Below, one piece after another: positions 24,407-32,831 of a DNA stretch of 40,916 bases. Source of the DNA: an uncultured Alphaproteobacteria bacterium (GTDB lineage Bacteria > Pseudomonadota > Alphaproteobacteria > Rhodobacterales > Rhodobacteraceae); assembly GCA_902541695.1 (NCBI GenBank), contig CACBRT010000007.1, positions 1-40,916 on the forward strand, in the 5' to 3' direction. Made by a program: the position numbers and the translations under genes. Position 1 is the first letter of the stretch. Every line of letters begins with the position of its first letter. The notes beneath the pieces were generated by a model. That model had not been told where the DNA came from. It saw only the letters and a list, made by a program, of their open reading frames with translations, and made no database searches.

Positions 24407-25591
24407 ATGAAAACAAAAAATCTTAAAACACAAGTTGTAATAATTGGAGGTGGACCATCAGGTCTACTATTATCTCAAATTCTAATGAAACAAAATATTG
24501 ATACCATAATTCTTGAAGCACAATCACGGGAATATGTCTTAAAAAGAATTAGAGCAGGAGTGCTTGAGCATGGTTCAGTGGAGCTCCTTAAAAATGCAGG
24601 GGTTGGAGAAAGAATATTTTGTGATGGAAAAAAACATGATGGATTTATAATATCATCTGGGGAAGATAGTTTTAGAATTGACTTATCTACAACAACTGGA
24701 AAGTCAGTATATGTTTATGGACAAACAGAAGTAACCATAGATCTTTATAAAGCACAGGATAAACTAAATGCTCAAATATTTCATAATGTAGAACAAGTGA
24801 AAATTTCTCAACTAGACTCAAATGTATCAAAAGTTGGCTTTTATTACTTAGATCAAACTTACGAAATTAAATGTGATTTTGTTGCAGGCTGTGATGGTTC
24901 TATGGGAGTAAGCAAAAATTATATTCCAGATAAAATAAAAAAAAGTCATATTGTTAATTATCCATTTTCATGGCTCGGCATATTATCAAATACAAAACCT
25001 GTTAATCATGAACTTATTTATGCTAGTCACAAAAGAGGATTTGCATTGGCTTCAATGAGAAATGCAAATTTATCTCGCTATTATATACAAACTCCTAATA
25101 CAGATAAAATTGAAGATTGGCCAGACGAGTTATTTTGGAAAGAACTAATTAAAAGATTACCCAAACAGTACACTACAAATATTGAAATAGGAAAATCCAT
25201 CGAAAAATCAGTAACTAAACTTAGAAGTCTAATCCTAGAGCCAATGCAATGGCATAACTTATTTCTAGCTGGTGACGCAGCTCATATTATGCCTCCGACG
25301 GGTGCAAAGGGTCTGAATTTAGCATTTTCAGATATTTTTTATCTGTCGGATGGACTTATAAACTATTATTGTAAAGGTTCATTAAATAAGCTGAATAATT
25401 ATAGTCATAGAGCTTTAAAAAGAGTTTGGAAAACTGTAGAATTTAGCAAATGGATGACAAGCATATTACATAACTTGGATGATGAAAATAAATTGATAAA
25501 TAAACTTAATAAAAAAGAATTACTAAAAATAAAAAAGTCAGAAAATGCTCAAAAAATGATTGCGAACCAATATGTAGGATTACCTTACTAA
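24407..25591 (+). CDS. pobA: 4-hydroxybenzoate 3-monooxygenase
   Basis: A 394-residue flavoprotein of the p-hydroxybenzoate hydroxylase type and normal length. QVVIIGGGPSGLLLSQIL (residues 9-26) binds FAD, RIRAGVLEHGSVELLKNAGV contains the pattern diagnostic of PobA, the FAD-ribityl motif is LFLAGDAAHIMPPTGAKGLN and VYGQTEVTIDL matches the substrate-binding region. It converts 4-hydroxybenzoate to protocatechuate with NADPH and O2, feeding the pca operon to its right. It is the only plus-strand gene between 15.7 and 29.2 kb. There is no ribosome site before the ATG; the next in-frame ATG lies beyond the FAD motif. No PobR or PobC regulator gene is adjacent. Confidence 0.95.
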   Translation: MKTKNLKTQVVIIGGGPSGLLLSQILMKQNIDTIILEAQSREYVLKRIRAGVLEHGSVELLKNAGVGERIFCDGKKHDGFIISSGEDSFRIDLSTTTGKSVYVYGQTEVTIDLYKAQDKLNAQIFHNVEQVKISQLDSNVSKVGFYYLDQTYEIKCDFVAGCDGSMGVSKNYIPDKIKKSHIVNYPFSWLGILSNTKPVNHELIYASHKRGFALASMRNANLSRYYIQTPNTDKIEDWPDELFWKELIKRLPKQYTTNIEIGKSIEKSVTKLRSLILEPMQWHNLFLAGDAAHIMPPTGAKGLNLAFSDIFYLSDGLINYYCKGSLNKLNNYSHRALKRVWKTVEFSKWMTSILHNLDDENKLINKLNKKELLKIKKSENAQKMIANQYVGLPY

Positions 25592-25598
25592 CAATTAT

Positions 25599-25653
25599 AA
25601 TGTTAAAAAAATATATTTAAAATAATTTTTTCATCATAAATTTTTTTAACATT
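25599..25653. terminator. AT-rich bidirectional hairpin between pobA and BKACE genes
   Basis: AATGTTAAAAAAAT (25599-25612) and ATTTTTTTAACATT (25640-25653) form a perfect 14-bp inverted repeat with a 27-nt loop, between two convergent genes. Runs of A and T inside the arms fit a terminator working in both directions. Confidence 0.5.
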
Positions 25654-25775
25654 TTATAATTTTGGTTCCAATAATTATCAACCCACGTTTTCTTTATTTG
25701 TATTAATTATTTCTTTCAAAATAAATCGTTTTTAGTTCCATAAACTAGATATCTTTAAAAGATTATATAGAAAAT

Positions 25776-26624
25776 TTAAGTTCTCAGAGGTATATCTAAT
25801 ATTTGTCTAGCCTCTTTCCAATTAGCAACTGGTCTTTCATATTTCGAACAAATTTCTTTTGTTAAAAATACAAGTTCAGCATTTGAAGAAGCTAACTGAT
25901 GTTTACTTATCCTAATATTGTCTTCCATTCCAGTTCTAGTGTGGCCTCCAAGCTCAATCGACCATTCATTAATTATTTTTTGATATTTTCCTGTCCCTGC
26001 AGCACACCAATTAGCTGATGGCATCAATCTTTTTACAGTTTCTATATAAAACTCAAAAACTTGACGGTCAACAGGCATAGCATTTTTAACCCCCATTACA
26101 AACTGTATGTAGGGTTTACCTTTTAATTTATTATATTTAAATAATTGAGAAGCTTGAAAAATATGAGATAAATCAAAAGCTTCAATTTCAGGAACTATTT
26201 TATATCTTATCATCTCTGATGATAACCAATCAATTAATTCAGGAGAATTTTCGTATACTCTATTCGGAAAATTATTTGAACCTACTGTTAATGATGCCAT
26301 GTCTGGACAATGAGGAAGCATATAGCCTCTTTCTCTGCCAGAACCAGACCTTCCCCCAGTAGAAAACTGAATTATCATTCCTGGGCAAAATTTAGTAATT
26401 CCATCTTTCAGCTTTTTAAACTTTATTGGATCTGAAGATACACTACCATCATCATTCCTAACATGACAATGCACAATACTTGCACCAGCTTCAAAAGCCT
26501 CTTGGGTACTTTCTATTTGCTCATTTACAGAAATAGGAATATTTGGATTGTTTTCCTTAGTAGGCACAGAACCAGTAATGGCAACACAAATTATGCAAGG
26601 ATTTTTATTTATCGTTTTACTCAT
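25776..26624 (-). CDS. BKACE (DUF849) beta-keto acid cleavage enzyme
   Basis: A 282-residue TIM-barrel enzyme. IICVAITGS, HCHVRNDDGSVSSD with the zinc-binding His pair H52/H54, FSTGGRSGSGRERG, TVGSNNFPNRVYENSP and EIEAFDLSH with catalytic acidic residues mark the BKACE family. Such enzymes react a beta-keto acid with acetyl-CoA to give a CoA ester and acetoacetate. Members next to pca genes have been linked to beta-ketoadipate as substrate, giving succinyl-CoA plus acetoacetate, which would replace PcaIJ and PcaF. Here it is 3 bp after pcaG and occupies the place where pcaB often lies. No pcaIJ or pcaF gene is in the window, which agrees with this role. Confidence 0.88.
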   Translation of the reverse strand: MSKTINKNPCIICVAITGSVPTKENNPNIPISVNEQIESTQEAFEAGASIVHCHVRNDDGSVSSDPIKFKKLKDGITKFCPGMIIQFSTGGRSGSGRERGYMLPHCPDMASLTVGSNNFPNRVYENSPELIDWLSSEMIRYKIVPEIEAFDLSHIFQASQLFKYNKLKGKPYIQFVMGVKNAMPVDRQVFEFYIETVKRLMPSANWCAAGTGKYQKIINEWSIELGGHTRTGMEDNIRISKHQLASSNAELVFLTKEICSKYERPVANWKEARQILDIPLRT

Positions 26625-26627
26625 TTT

Positions 26628-27242
26628 TTAAACATCAAAAAAAATAGTTTCTTTATTTCCCTGAAGATGAATATTAAATTCATACTTATACTTTTCAACA
26701 TTAACTGCAAATAAAGATTGTAAGTTACTATTATTGAATAATTTTTTTAAATTTCTATCTAACCTATTGTGAGTATTTTCGTCACTAAAATACATACATG
26801 TATAAAGACCAAGATTTATTCCCCTTGCTACTATCCATAACCAAATGTGTGGGGCTAAAATTTCACTTTTATTTAATTGGACTATTCCTGGTTTAATCGT
26901 ATTAAATTTCCAAAGCCCAGTATTAAAATCACAACTTGTTCTACCCCAATTACTAAAATTTTTATTATATTGATTTTTTTTTGTTAATCTTGATTGATAA
27001 TTTCCATTTGAATCCACCTGCCATATTTCAACAATTGCATCTTTTAGTACTTCATTATTACCATCATATATTTTACCAGATATTTCTATACGTGTACCAT
27101 CAGTTTTTTCTGATAAAATAAGATTATTTAATTCCCTCGAGAAAGAAGAATTTATTCCAACTTTTTTAGGTAGAAAACCAATGTGCAAATATGGTCCCGC
27201 AGTTTGACTTGGGGTTTGTTTTAATTTTTTTTCTGTACTCAT
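26628..27242 (-). CDS. pcaG: Protocatechuate 3,4-dioxygenase alpha subunit
   Basis: A 204-residue subunit starting with the family signature TPSQTAGPYLHIGFLP. A beta-sandwich core follows, with DAIVEIWQVDSNGNYQSRL and FNTIKPGIVQLN, which align with the beta subunit but without the two-Tyr, two-His iron site, as is normal for PcaG. It forms a complex with PcaH and cuts protocatechuate between the two hydroxyls to 3-carboxy-cis,cis-muconate. The HxWLWIVARGINLGLYT segment matches the last strand of the fold. It starts 6 bp after pcaH and ends 3 bp before the BKACE gene. Confidence 0.93.
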   Translation of the reverse strand: MSTEKKLKQTPSQTAGPYLHIGFLPKKVGINSSFSRELNNLILSEKTDGTRIEISGKIYDGNNEVLKDAIVEIWQVDSNGNYQSRLTKKNQYNKNFSNWGRTSCDFNTGLWKFNTIKPGIVQLNKSEILAPHIWLWIVARGINLGLYTCMYFSDENTHNRLDRNLKKLFNNSNLQSLFAVNVEKYKYEFNIHLQGNKETIFFDV

Positions 27243-27248
27243 TATAAA

Positions 27249-27980
27249 TTATTCACTTTTCTCTAATGGAATAGATTTGTCTCCCCTTAAAATGATATTA
27301 AATTGATAGGCTATATAATCCATATGAATAGATTTATTTAAATCAAGTTTTGAAATTAATGATTCAAGAGCCTTTTTATCATTGATAGATTGTGCAATTG
27401 GACATTTTGCAATAAGAGGATCCCCCTCAAAATACATCTGAGTAACGAGCCTTTGTAAAAAACTTAGTCCAAAAATTGAAAAATGTATATGAGCTGGTCT
27501 CCAATTATTTCCACCATTCGGCCACGGATAAGCTCCAGGTTTTATAGTTTTAAAATAATAATTACCATTCTCATCTGTTAAACAACGGCCCCAACCTCCA
27601 AAATTTGGATCCAATGGGGCTTTATATGTATCTCCACTATGTCGATATTTACCACTTGAATTAGCTTGCCATATTTCAATAAGGGAATTAGGGATAGGCT
27701 TTGAATTTTCATCAAGTAGCTTACCGTAAACAACAATTCTTTCTCCAATTGGTTCATTATGCTTATTAAAATTTCTTGTTAAGTCATTATCCAAAAAACC
27801 TAAGTCTTTTTTATCCAACACATTACCATAAAGATCACTTATTATCGTGTCTATTGATACAAATTTTTTTTTGGGGGATCTCAAAATTGAAGACTTATAG
27901 TCAGGAAAAAAAGATTTTGGATGAATATTTTTATCAATAGGATAAAAAGAATTATGAAAATTCTTATCAAAGAAATCCAT
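27249..27980 (-). CDS. pcaH: Protocatechuate 3,4-dioxygenase beta subunit
   Basis: A 243-residue catalytic subunit. The non-haem Fe(III) ligands are visible: Y112 in GKYRHSGD, Y151 in GAYPWPN, and H164 and H166 in WRPAHIHFSI. Other family features are the N-terminal ILRSPKKKFVSI and NSLIEIWQANSSG. The enzyme performs intradiol cleavage of protocatechuate with PcaG. The gene starts 3 bp after the pcaC stop and ends 6 bp before pcaG. PobA nearby supplies its substrate. All catalytic residues are present, so activity is expected. Confidence 0.95.
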   Translation of the reverse strand: MDFFDKNFHNSFYPIDKNIHPKSFFPDYKSSILRSPKKKFVSIDTIISDLYGNVLDKKDLGFLDNDLTRNFNKHNEPIGERIVVYGKLLDENSKPIPNSLIEIWQANSSGKYRHSGDTYKAPLDPNFGGWGRCLTDENGNYYFKTIKPGAYPWPNGGNNWRPAHIHFSIFGLSFLQRLVTQMYFEGDPLIAKCPIAQSINDKKALESLISKLDLNKSIHMDYIAYQFNIILRGDKSIPLEKSE

Positions 27981-27983
27981 TAC

Positions 27984-28355
27984 TTATTTCCATTCTTTAA
28001 ATTCTTCTTTAATTAACTTAATTGCCGAATTTGCCCTTGGTATTCCTGCATATACAGCAACATGCATCATGACCTCCATTATATCTGAAGGTGATGTTTT
28101 TGTATTTTTGCAAGCTTTTAAATGTAATTTGAACTCATCTAGATTTCCTTGAGATGCCAGTATAGACAATGTAATGATCGACCTCTCTCTTTTTGTAAGA
28201 TTGTCATTAGACCAAACATTTTCCCATACATATTCTGTTAAAAATTGTTGAAATTTTTTATCATATTTTGTTATGTTTTTTTTAACACCATTTAGATAAT
28301 TGGTACCTAAAACTGCTTTTCTTGTATTCATTCCCTTTTTAAATTTCGTATTCAT
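27984..28355 (-). CDS. pcaC: 4-carboxymuconolactone decarboxylase
   Basis: A 123-residue protein of the CMD/AhpD-like alpha fold. The core WENVWSNDNLTKRERSIITLSILASQGNLDEFKLHLKAC, MEVMMHVAVYAGIPRA (short pieces quoted together, residues about 44-109) contains the expected catalytic region with a Glu/His pair. It decarboxylates 4-carboxymuconolactone to beta-ketoadipate enol-lactone. The N-terminal MNTKFKKGMNTRKAV is a little longer than in some homologues; the second Met (residue 9) could be the true start. The gene lies 15 bp after pcaD and 3 bp before pcaH in a tight operon. Confidence 0.9.
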   Translation of the reverse strand: MNTKFKKGMNTRKAVLGTNYLNGVKKNITKYDKKFQQFLTEYVWENVWSNDNLTKRERSIITLSILASQGNLDEFKLHLKACKNTKTSPSDIMEVMMHVAVYAGIPRANSAIKLIKEEFKEWK

Positions 28356-28370
28356 AAATTCTCCATAATT

Positions 28371-29150
28371 TTATAAAATGAAATTTTTAATAAGTTTAGC
28401 AAATTTATCCGGACTATCAACACAGGGTAAATGTCCAGAATCTTTGATTATATTAAATTTACTATTTTTTATTAGATCAGCAGTTGATTTAACAATAGCT
28501 GGAGGAGTTGACTTATCATCAGAACCAACAAGTACTAATGTAGGTTTTTTTATCAATTCAGTTGTGCTGGAAAGATCTTCATTTTTAATTGCCTCACAAC
28601 ATTTAATATAGCCTTCAATGCTAGTATTGGTTAACATGTTTTTATAAATTTGAATTTCCTCATAATTAGACAAAATAAATTTTTCTGAAAACCACCTTTC
28701 TATAATAGAATCTGCAATTCCAATTAAACCTTTTTTTTCCAGTAACTCAATTCTTTCATTCCAAATAGACAAATTACCAATTTTAACAGCTGTATCACAT
28801 AAGATAAGCTTATTAATTAAGTTTGGTTTAATAACAGCAAGTTTTTGAGCAACCATACCACCAATTGATATTCCAACAAAATTAACTTTAGATATTCCAA
28901 GATGATCTAAAAGATCAGAAATATCGAGGGCTAAATCTTCTATTTTAATTTTTTTATCTGGTTTATTTGATAATCCATGTCCTCTTTTATCATAGGTAAT
29001 TACTCTAAAGTTTTCTATAAAATAATCTAAAATTTTATGCCAAATTCTGTTATCTGTTCCTAAAGAATTTGAAAAACAAATCACATCATTATTATGAGAA
29101 CTATAATCTTCATAATGTATTATTGTTTTTCCGTTATTAAAAAATTTCAT
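28371..29150 (-). CDS. pcaD: 3-oxoadipate enol-lactonase
   Basis: A 259-residue alpha/beta hydrolase. The nucleophile elbow is GISIGG (Ser, residues about 95-100), the acid is in VLVGSDDKSTPP and the histidine in IKDSGHLPCVDSP. FSNSLGTDNRIWHKIL and TYDKRGHGLSNKP match the N-terminal pattern of PcaD. It hydrolyses beta-ketoadipate enol-lactone to beta-ketoadipate. It is the first gene of the pca operon, transcribed leftward, and diverges from the SixA-like gene across 74 bp that must hold both promoters. Confidence 0.9.
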   Translation of the reverse strand: MKFFNNGKTIIHYEDYSSHNNDVICFSNSLGTDNRIWHKILDYFIENFRVITYDKRGHGLSNKPDKKIKIEDLALDISDLLDHLGISKVNFVGISIGGMVAQKLAVIKPNLINKLILCDTAVKIGNLSIWNERIELLEKKGLIGIADSIIERWFSEKFILSNYEEIQIYKNMLTNTSIEGYIKCCEAIKNEDLSSTTELIKKPTLVLVGSDDKSTPPAIVKSTADLIKNSKFNIIKDSGHLPCVDSPDKFAKLIKNFIL

Positions 29151-29212
29151 TATTTAAATTAAACCTTCAAATAAAGTTATTTATAAAAGATGATTATTCT
29201 TAAAATTTAAAC

Positions 29213-29218
29213 TATAAT
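29213..29218 (+). promoter_or_regulatory. Candidate -10 box giving a leaderless SixA-like mRNA
   Basis: A perfect TATAAT ends 6 bp before the ATG at 29225, so transcription from it would begin at or next to the start codon. There is no ribosome site. The -35 region is weak. Confidence 0.35.
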
Positions 29219-29224
29219 ACTTTT

Positions 29225-29764
29225 ATGTCAAAAAAACTTATTCTTATTAGACACGCTAAATCATACTGGGGCAAAAACGGAAGATCTTTTTATACGGGAG
29301 ACGATCACGAAAGACCTTTAAATGATCGAGGATATAAAAATGCTAAATCAATGTACAATTACTTTATTAAAAATAAAATTAATGCTGACTTTATTTTTTC
29401 ATCTAGTGCAAGAAGAGCAATAGAAACCTTGTTTTATTTAAAGAATAAAAACATAACAAAATCTGGTTATAAAATTTGTAAAGATTTATATACTTTTAAT
29501 TATAATGAGTTGGCTGAATTCATAAAAAACATTGATAATAAATATAAGAATGTAATTATAATTAGTCATAATCCTGGTATACAAGATTTTTGTTTGAAAT
29601 ACACTAATAACAAATTTAATAATAAAAATTTCATTCATTTAAAGTCGAAGTTTCCAACTTGTGCTGTTGCAGTATTATTATCTAATGAAACAGAATGGAA
29701 TAGTAGTCCTAAAACAGGTTTTATTTTAAAAAAGTTTATTACCCCAAAATCAATTAGTGACTAA
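29225..29764 (+). CDS. SixA-like histidine phosphatase
   Basis: A 179-residue protein of the histidine phosphatase (phosphoglycerate mutase-like) superfamily. The catalytic RHA motif is in LILIRHAKSYWG (His at about residue 9), DDHERPLNDRGYKNA supplies the second part, SSSARRAIETL the phosphate-binding Arg and IIISHNPGI the second His. The HAKS and ERPLNxRG pattern is that of SixA, which removes phosphate from phosphohistidine proteins. The role in this organism is unknown. It lies just upstream of dacC on the same strand and diverges from pcaD. Confidence 0.8.
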   Translation: MSKKLILIRHAKSYWGKNGRSFYTGDDHERPLNDRGYKNAKSMYNYFIKNKINADFIFSSSARRAIETLFYLKNKNITKSGYKICKDLYTFNYNELAEFIKNIDNKYKNVIIISHNPGIQDFCLKYTNNKFNNKNFIHLKSKFPTCAVAVLLSNETEWNSSPKTGFILKKFITPKSISD

Positions 29765-29820
29765 ATACAACAGTTATTGTATTCTTATAAGTTGATTATT
29801 CCTATTATCAGTTAAAGATT

Positions 29821-31065
29821 ATGGTAAATTCATTTAATTTAAAAAAATACGTTATTAATAATTTTTTTAAAGTTAATATCCTTTTATACTTTATCTTTAC
29901 ATATTTTATATTGAGTTTGTTATCACTTTCTTTTTCTACAAATTTCGCTTTAAGTTTTGATACTACAGCTAAATCTGCAATAGTTTATGATGAAACAACT
30001 GATTCAGTAATTTTTGAAAAATTTCCTGACAAACCATTACCTCCTGCTTCTATGTCAAAATTGATGACATTGCTACTAACCTTTGAAGCTTTAACTGAAG
30101 AAAGAGTTTCTCTTTCAACTAAATTTAGAGTTTCTGAAAAAGCTGCTAAAAAGGGTGGATCAACTATGTTTTTAGAAAAAAATCAATTAGTATCTGTAGA
30201 AGATCTAATTCGAGGAATAAGTATAGTTTCAGGTAATGATGCCTGTATTGTTTTAGCAGAAGGACTTAATGGAACTGAAGAAAGTTTTGTTCGTAGAATG
30301 AATCTTAAAGCTAAAGATATTGGTTTAACAGCTTCTAATTTTAATAATTCAACTGGATGGCCCTCACCTGGTCATGTTATGAGTGTTAGAGATTTACTAA
30401 AAGTTGCACTGATACTAAAAAAAAATTATCCTAAATTTTATAAATACTTTTTAGAAACTGAATTTACTTGGAATGGAATCACTCAACCTAACAGAAACCC
30501 TTTACTTAATTTAAATCTTGGTGTGGATGGACTAAAAACTGGTCACACAACAGAATCTGGATACGGCCTTGTCGCATCAAGTCAGTTAGGAAACAGAAGA
30601 ATTACAATTGTAATAGCTGGTACTGAAACAAAACAAGAAAGAAAATTAGAAGGTGAAAAGTTACTTCAGTGGTCTTATAGAGATTTTAAAGTAGTAGAAA
30701 TTTTTCCTGAAAATTATGATTTAGCTGAAGTTCCAGTATGGATTGGAACAAAAGATTTCGCAGTAATAAAAACTAAGGATAAAATTAAGGAACTTTTGCC
30801 TTATGGAAAATTGCAGAAAATACGAGCAGAAATTCATATAAAAAGTCCTATTTCAGCACCAATATATACAAACCAAGAGTTAGGTACTTTAAGAATTATA
30901 ATACCTAGTTTTATAGAAGGTATGGAAGATAGAGTTGAAGAACATCCAGTTTTAAGTAAATTTGATATTGAAAAAGGTGGTTTTTTTAAAAAGTTTTCAG
31001 CAACCACAAAATTTAGTATTTTTAAGGTACTAGAATCCTTCAACTTGGATAAATTAAACAATTAA
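29821..31065 (+). CDS. dacC: D-alanyl-D-alanine carboxypeptidase (PBP5/6 type, DacC-like)
   Basis: A 414-residue peptidoglycan enzyme. An N-terminal hydrophobic segment (about residues 18-45) is a signal peptide or anchor. The three penicillin-binding motifs are SMSK (S77-K80), SGN (S137-N139) and KTG (K239-G241). After about residue 300 the PBP5-type C-terminal beta domain follows (KIKELLPYGK, IHIKSPISAPIYTNQELGTL), then a membrane-associating tail. It trims the terminal D-Ala of pentapeptides in the periplasm. The genes tmk, holB, tatD and a metallo-hydrolase follow on the same strand, the usual alphaproteobacterial order. Confidence 0.93.
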   Translation: MVNSFNLKKYVINNFFKVNILLYFIFTYFILSLLSLSFSTNFALSFDTTAKSAIVYDETTDSVIFEKFPDKPLPPASMSKLMTLLLTFEALTEERVSLSTKFRVSEKAAKKGGSTMFLEKNQLVSVEDLIRGISIVSGNDACIVLAEGLNGTEESFVRRMNLKAKDIGLTASNFNNSTGWPSPGHVMSVRDLLKVALILKKNYPKFYKYFLETEFTWNGITQPNRNPLLNLNLGVDGLKTGHTTESGYGLVASSQLGNRRITIVIAGTETKQERKLEGEKLLQWSYRDFKVVEIFPENYDLAEVPVWIGTKDFAVIKTKDKIKELLPYGKLQKIRAEIHIKSPISAPIYTNQELGTLRIIIPSFIEGMEDRVEEHPVLSKFDIEKGGFFKKFSATTKFSIFKVLESFNLDKLNN

Positions 31066-31080
31066 AATTTAGGAATTTTT

Positions 31081-31707
31081 TTGATAGGAAAATTTATAAC
31101 ATTAGAAGGTATTGATGGGTCTGGTAAAACGACACAGGGATTATTATTAGAAAAAAAACTTTTAAGTGTTGGAAGAAAGGTTTTTTTGACAAGGGAACCT
31201 GGAGGCGTAAGTGGAGCTGAAGAAATAAGAGAGCTGTTAGTAAAGGGAAAAAAGGATCGTTGGTCTAATATTACAGAGGTTTTACTTTTTTTCGCCTCAA
31301 GACGGCATCATTTAGAAAAAGTGTTATTACCAGCTATAAATTCAGGAAAAATTGTTATATGTGATAGATTTACAGATAGTACAATTATTTATCAGGGAAG
31401 AGAAGACAAAGAATTAGTGGAATTAATTAATCAGTTAAATGACACTGTAATTGGTATTATACCTGATCTAACATTCATTATTGATATAAATCCTGAAATA
31501 TCTTTAAAAAGATGTATGAAAAGAAATTCTAATGAAATTCGTTTTGAAAAATTAGGTTTAAATTTTCAAAAAAAAGCACAAAAAGGTTATATCTCATTAT
31601 CTCAGAAAGAAAAACGATATCAATTAATAGATGGAAATAATAAAGAAGAAATTGTCCATAATTTAATATGGGAAAAAGTTTGTAAATTTTTAAATATTTT
31701 AGAATAA
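31081..31707 (+). CDS. tmk: Thymidylate kinase
   Basis: A 208-residue dTMP kinase. The P-loop is FITLEGIDGSGKTTQG (residues 5-20), the substrate Arg-containing motif is TREPGG, and ICDRFTDSTIIYQG is the DRx signature. The start codon is TTG at 31081, since no ATG lies before the P-loop; an AGGA at about 31071 could be its ribosome site. The last base of its stop is the A of the holB ATG, so the two are coupled. It phosphorylates dTMP to dTDP for DNA synthesis. Confidence 0.95.
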   Translation: MIGKFITLEGIDGSGKTTQGLLLEKKLLSVGRKVFLTREPGGVSGAEEIRELLVKGKKDRWSNITEVLLFFASRRHHLEKVLLPAINSGKIVICDRFTDSTIIYQGREDKELVELINQLNDTVIGIIPDLTFIIDINPEISLKRCMKRNSNEIRFEKLGLNFQKKAQKGYISLSQKEKRYQLIDGNNKEEIVHNLIWEKVCKFLNILE

Positions 31708-32807
31708 TGAAAGAAATTGAAGCTGATAAAATTCCTAATGTACAACACCCACGTAATAACAAAAAACTATATGGGCATAAAACAGCAAAAAGTGTATTTT
31801 TAGAGTGTTATAATAAAGAAAAATTACATCATGCATGGCTAATTCATGGTCCTAAAGGAGTGGGAAAAGCTACTTTTGCTTGGAAAATTGTAAAACTATT
31901 ACAAAATAATTATAAAAATTTTGATGAACTTGAAAATCAAAAAGTTTTAACATTAACATCGCGAAGGATAGAAGCTTTGTCGGAACAAAGTATCTTATTA
32001 TGTAGAAGAAAATTTGATTATTCTAAAAATAAGTTAAATAAAGAAATTTCAATTGAAGATATAAGAAGAATTAATCATTTTTTTTCTTTATCAAATACTG
32101 AGTCTAAATATAGAATAGTTATTCTTGATAACATAAATGAATTAAGCATTTCTGGCTCAAACGCTTTGTTAAAAATTTTAGAAGAACCTCCCAAAAATAG
32201 TTTGTTTTTAATAATATGTGAAAATAAAAGATCAGTTATACCTACTATAATTTCGAGATGCAGAATTTTAGAATTAAATTATCTTAAACTTAATGAATTT
32301 GAACAAGCAATGCTATCAATCAGTAAAGATAAATTTTCAGATGAAAAATTAAATTTATTATATTTAATTTCTAGAGGTTCAATAGGTCAAGCTATGGAAT
32401 ATTATAATCTAAATGGATTGGATATTTTTAATAAATTATTAAAAATTTTGCTTGAAAATAATGAAATAAACATACAAAAAATCTTTCAATTATTAACTAT
32501 GAAACATAAATTTGAAACAATAAATGATTTTCACAAATTTTTTATTAATTTATTTTTAAAAACTATATCAACTGTAAGTGTTTGTTTGGCGTCTGAAAAA
32601 TTTAATACATTGATTGAAAATAATGAAAAATTAAATAATTTTCTATACCAAAAAACAGATGATACTTACTTCAAATATGCATTCATATATTCAATCGTAC
32701 AAAAGGATTTTAATAATGCATTAAGATTGAACTTAAATTTAGAGAATACATTAATCAGTATCATAATAAAAATAAATAAGATAAATAATATATTTAAATC
32801 AGATTAA
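31707..32807 (+). CDS. holB: DNA polymerase III delta' subunit
   Basis: A 366-residue clamp-loader subunit. HAWLIHGPKGVGKATFAW holds the P-loop (about residues 42-59), then IEDIRRINHFFSL, ALLKILEEPPKNSLFLIIC and TIISRCRILEL (SRC motif) are typical of HolB. The N-terminal PRNNKKLYGHKTA is the alphaproteobacterial form. The start overlaps the tmk stop by one base. The C-terminal 120 residues are Asn/Lys/Phe-rich, in line with the AT-rich genome. It works in the replisome to load the sliding clamp. Confidence 0.92.
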   Translation: MKEIEADKIPNVQHPRNNKKLYGHKTAKSVFLECYNKEKLHHAWLIHGPKGVGKATFAWKIVKLLQNNYKNFDELENQKVLTLTSRRIEALSEQSILLCRRKFDYSKNKLNKEISIEDIRRINHFFSLSNTESKYRIVILDNINELSISGSNALLKILEEPPKNSLFLIICENKRSVIPTIISRCRILELNYLKLNEFEQAMLSISKDKFSDEKLNLLYLISRGSIGQAMEYYNLNGLDIFNKLLKILLENNEINIQKIFQLLTMKHKFETINDFHKFFINLFLKTISTVSVCLASEKFNTLIENNEKLNNFLYQKTDDTYFKYAFIYSIVQKDFNNALRLNLNLENTLISIIIKINKINNIFKSD

Positions 32808-32831
32808 TTTTATAACAGTATTAGGTTTTAA

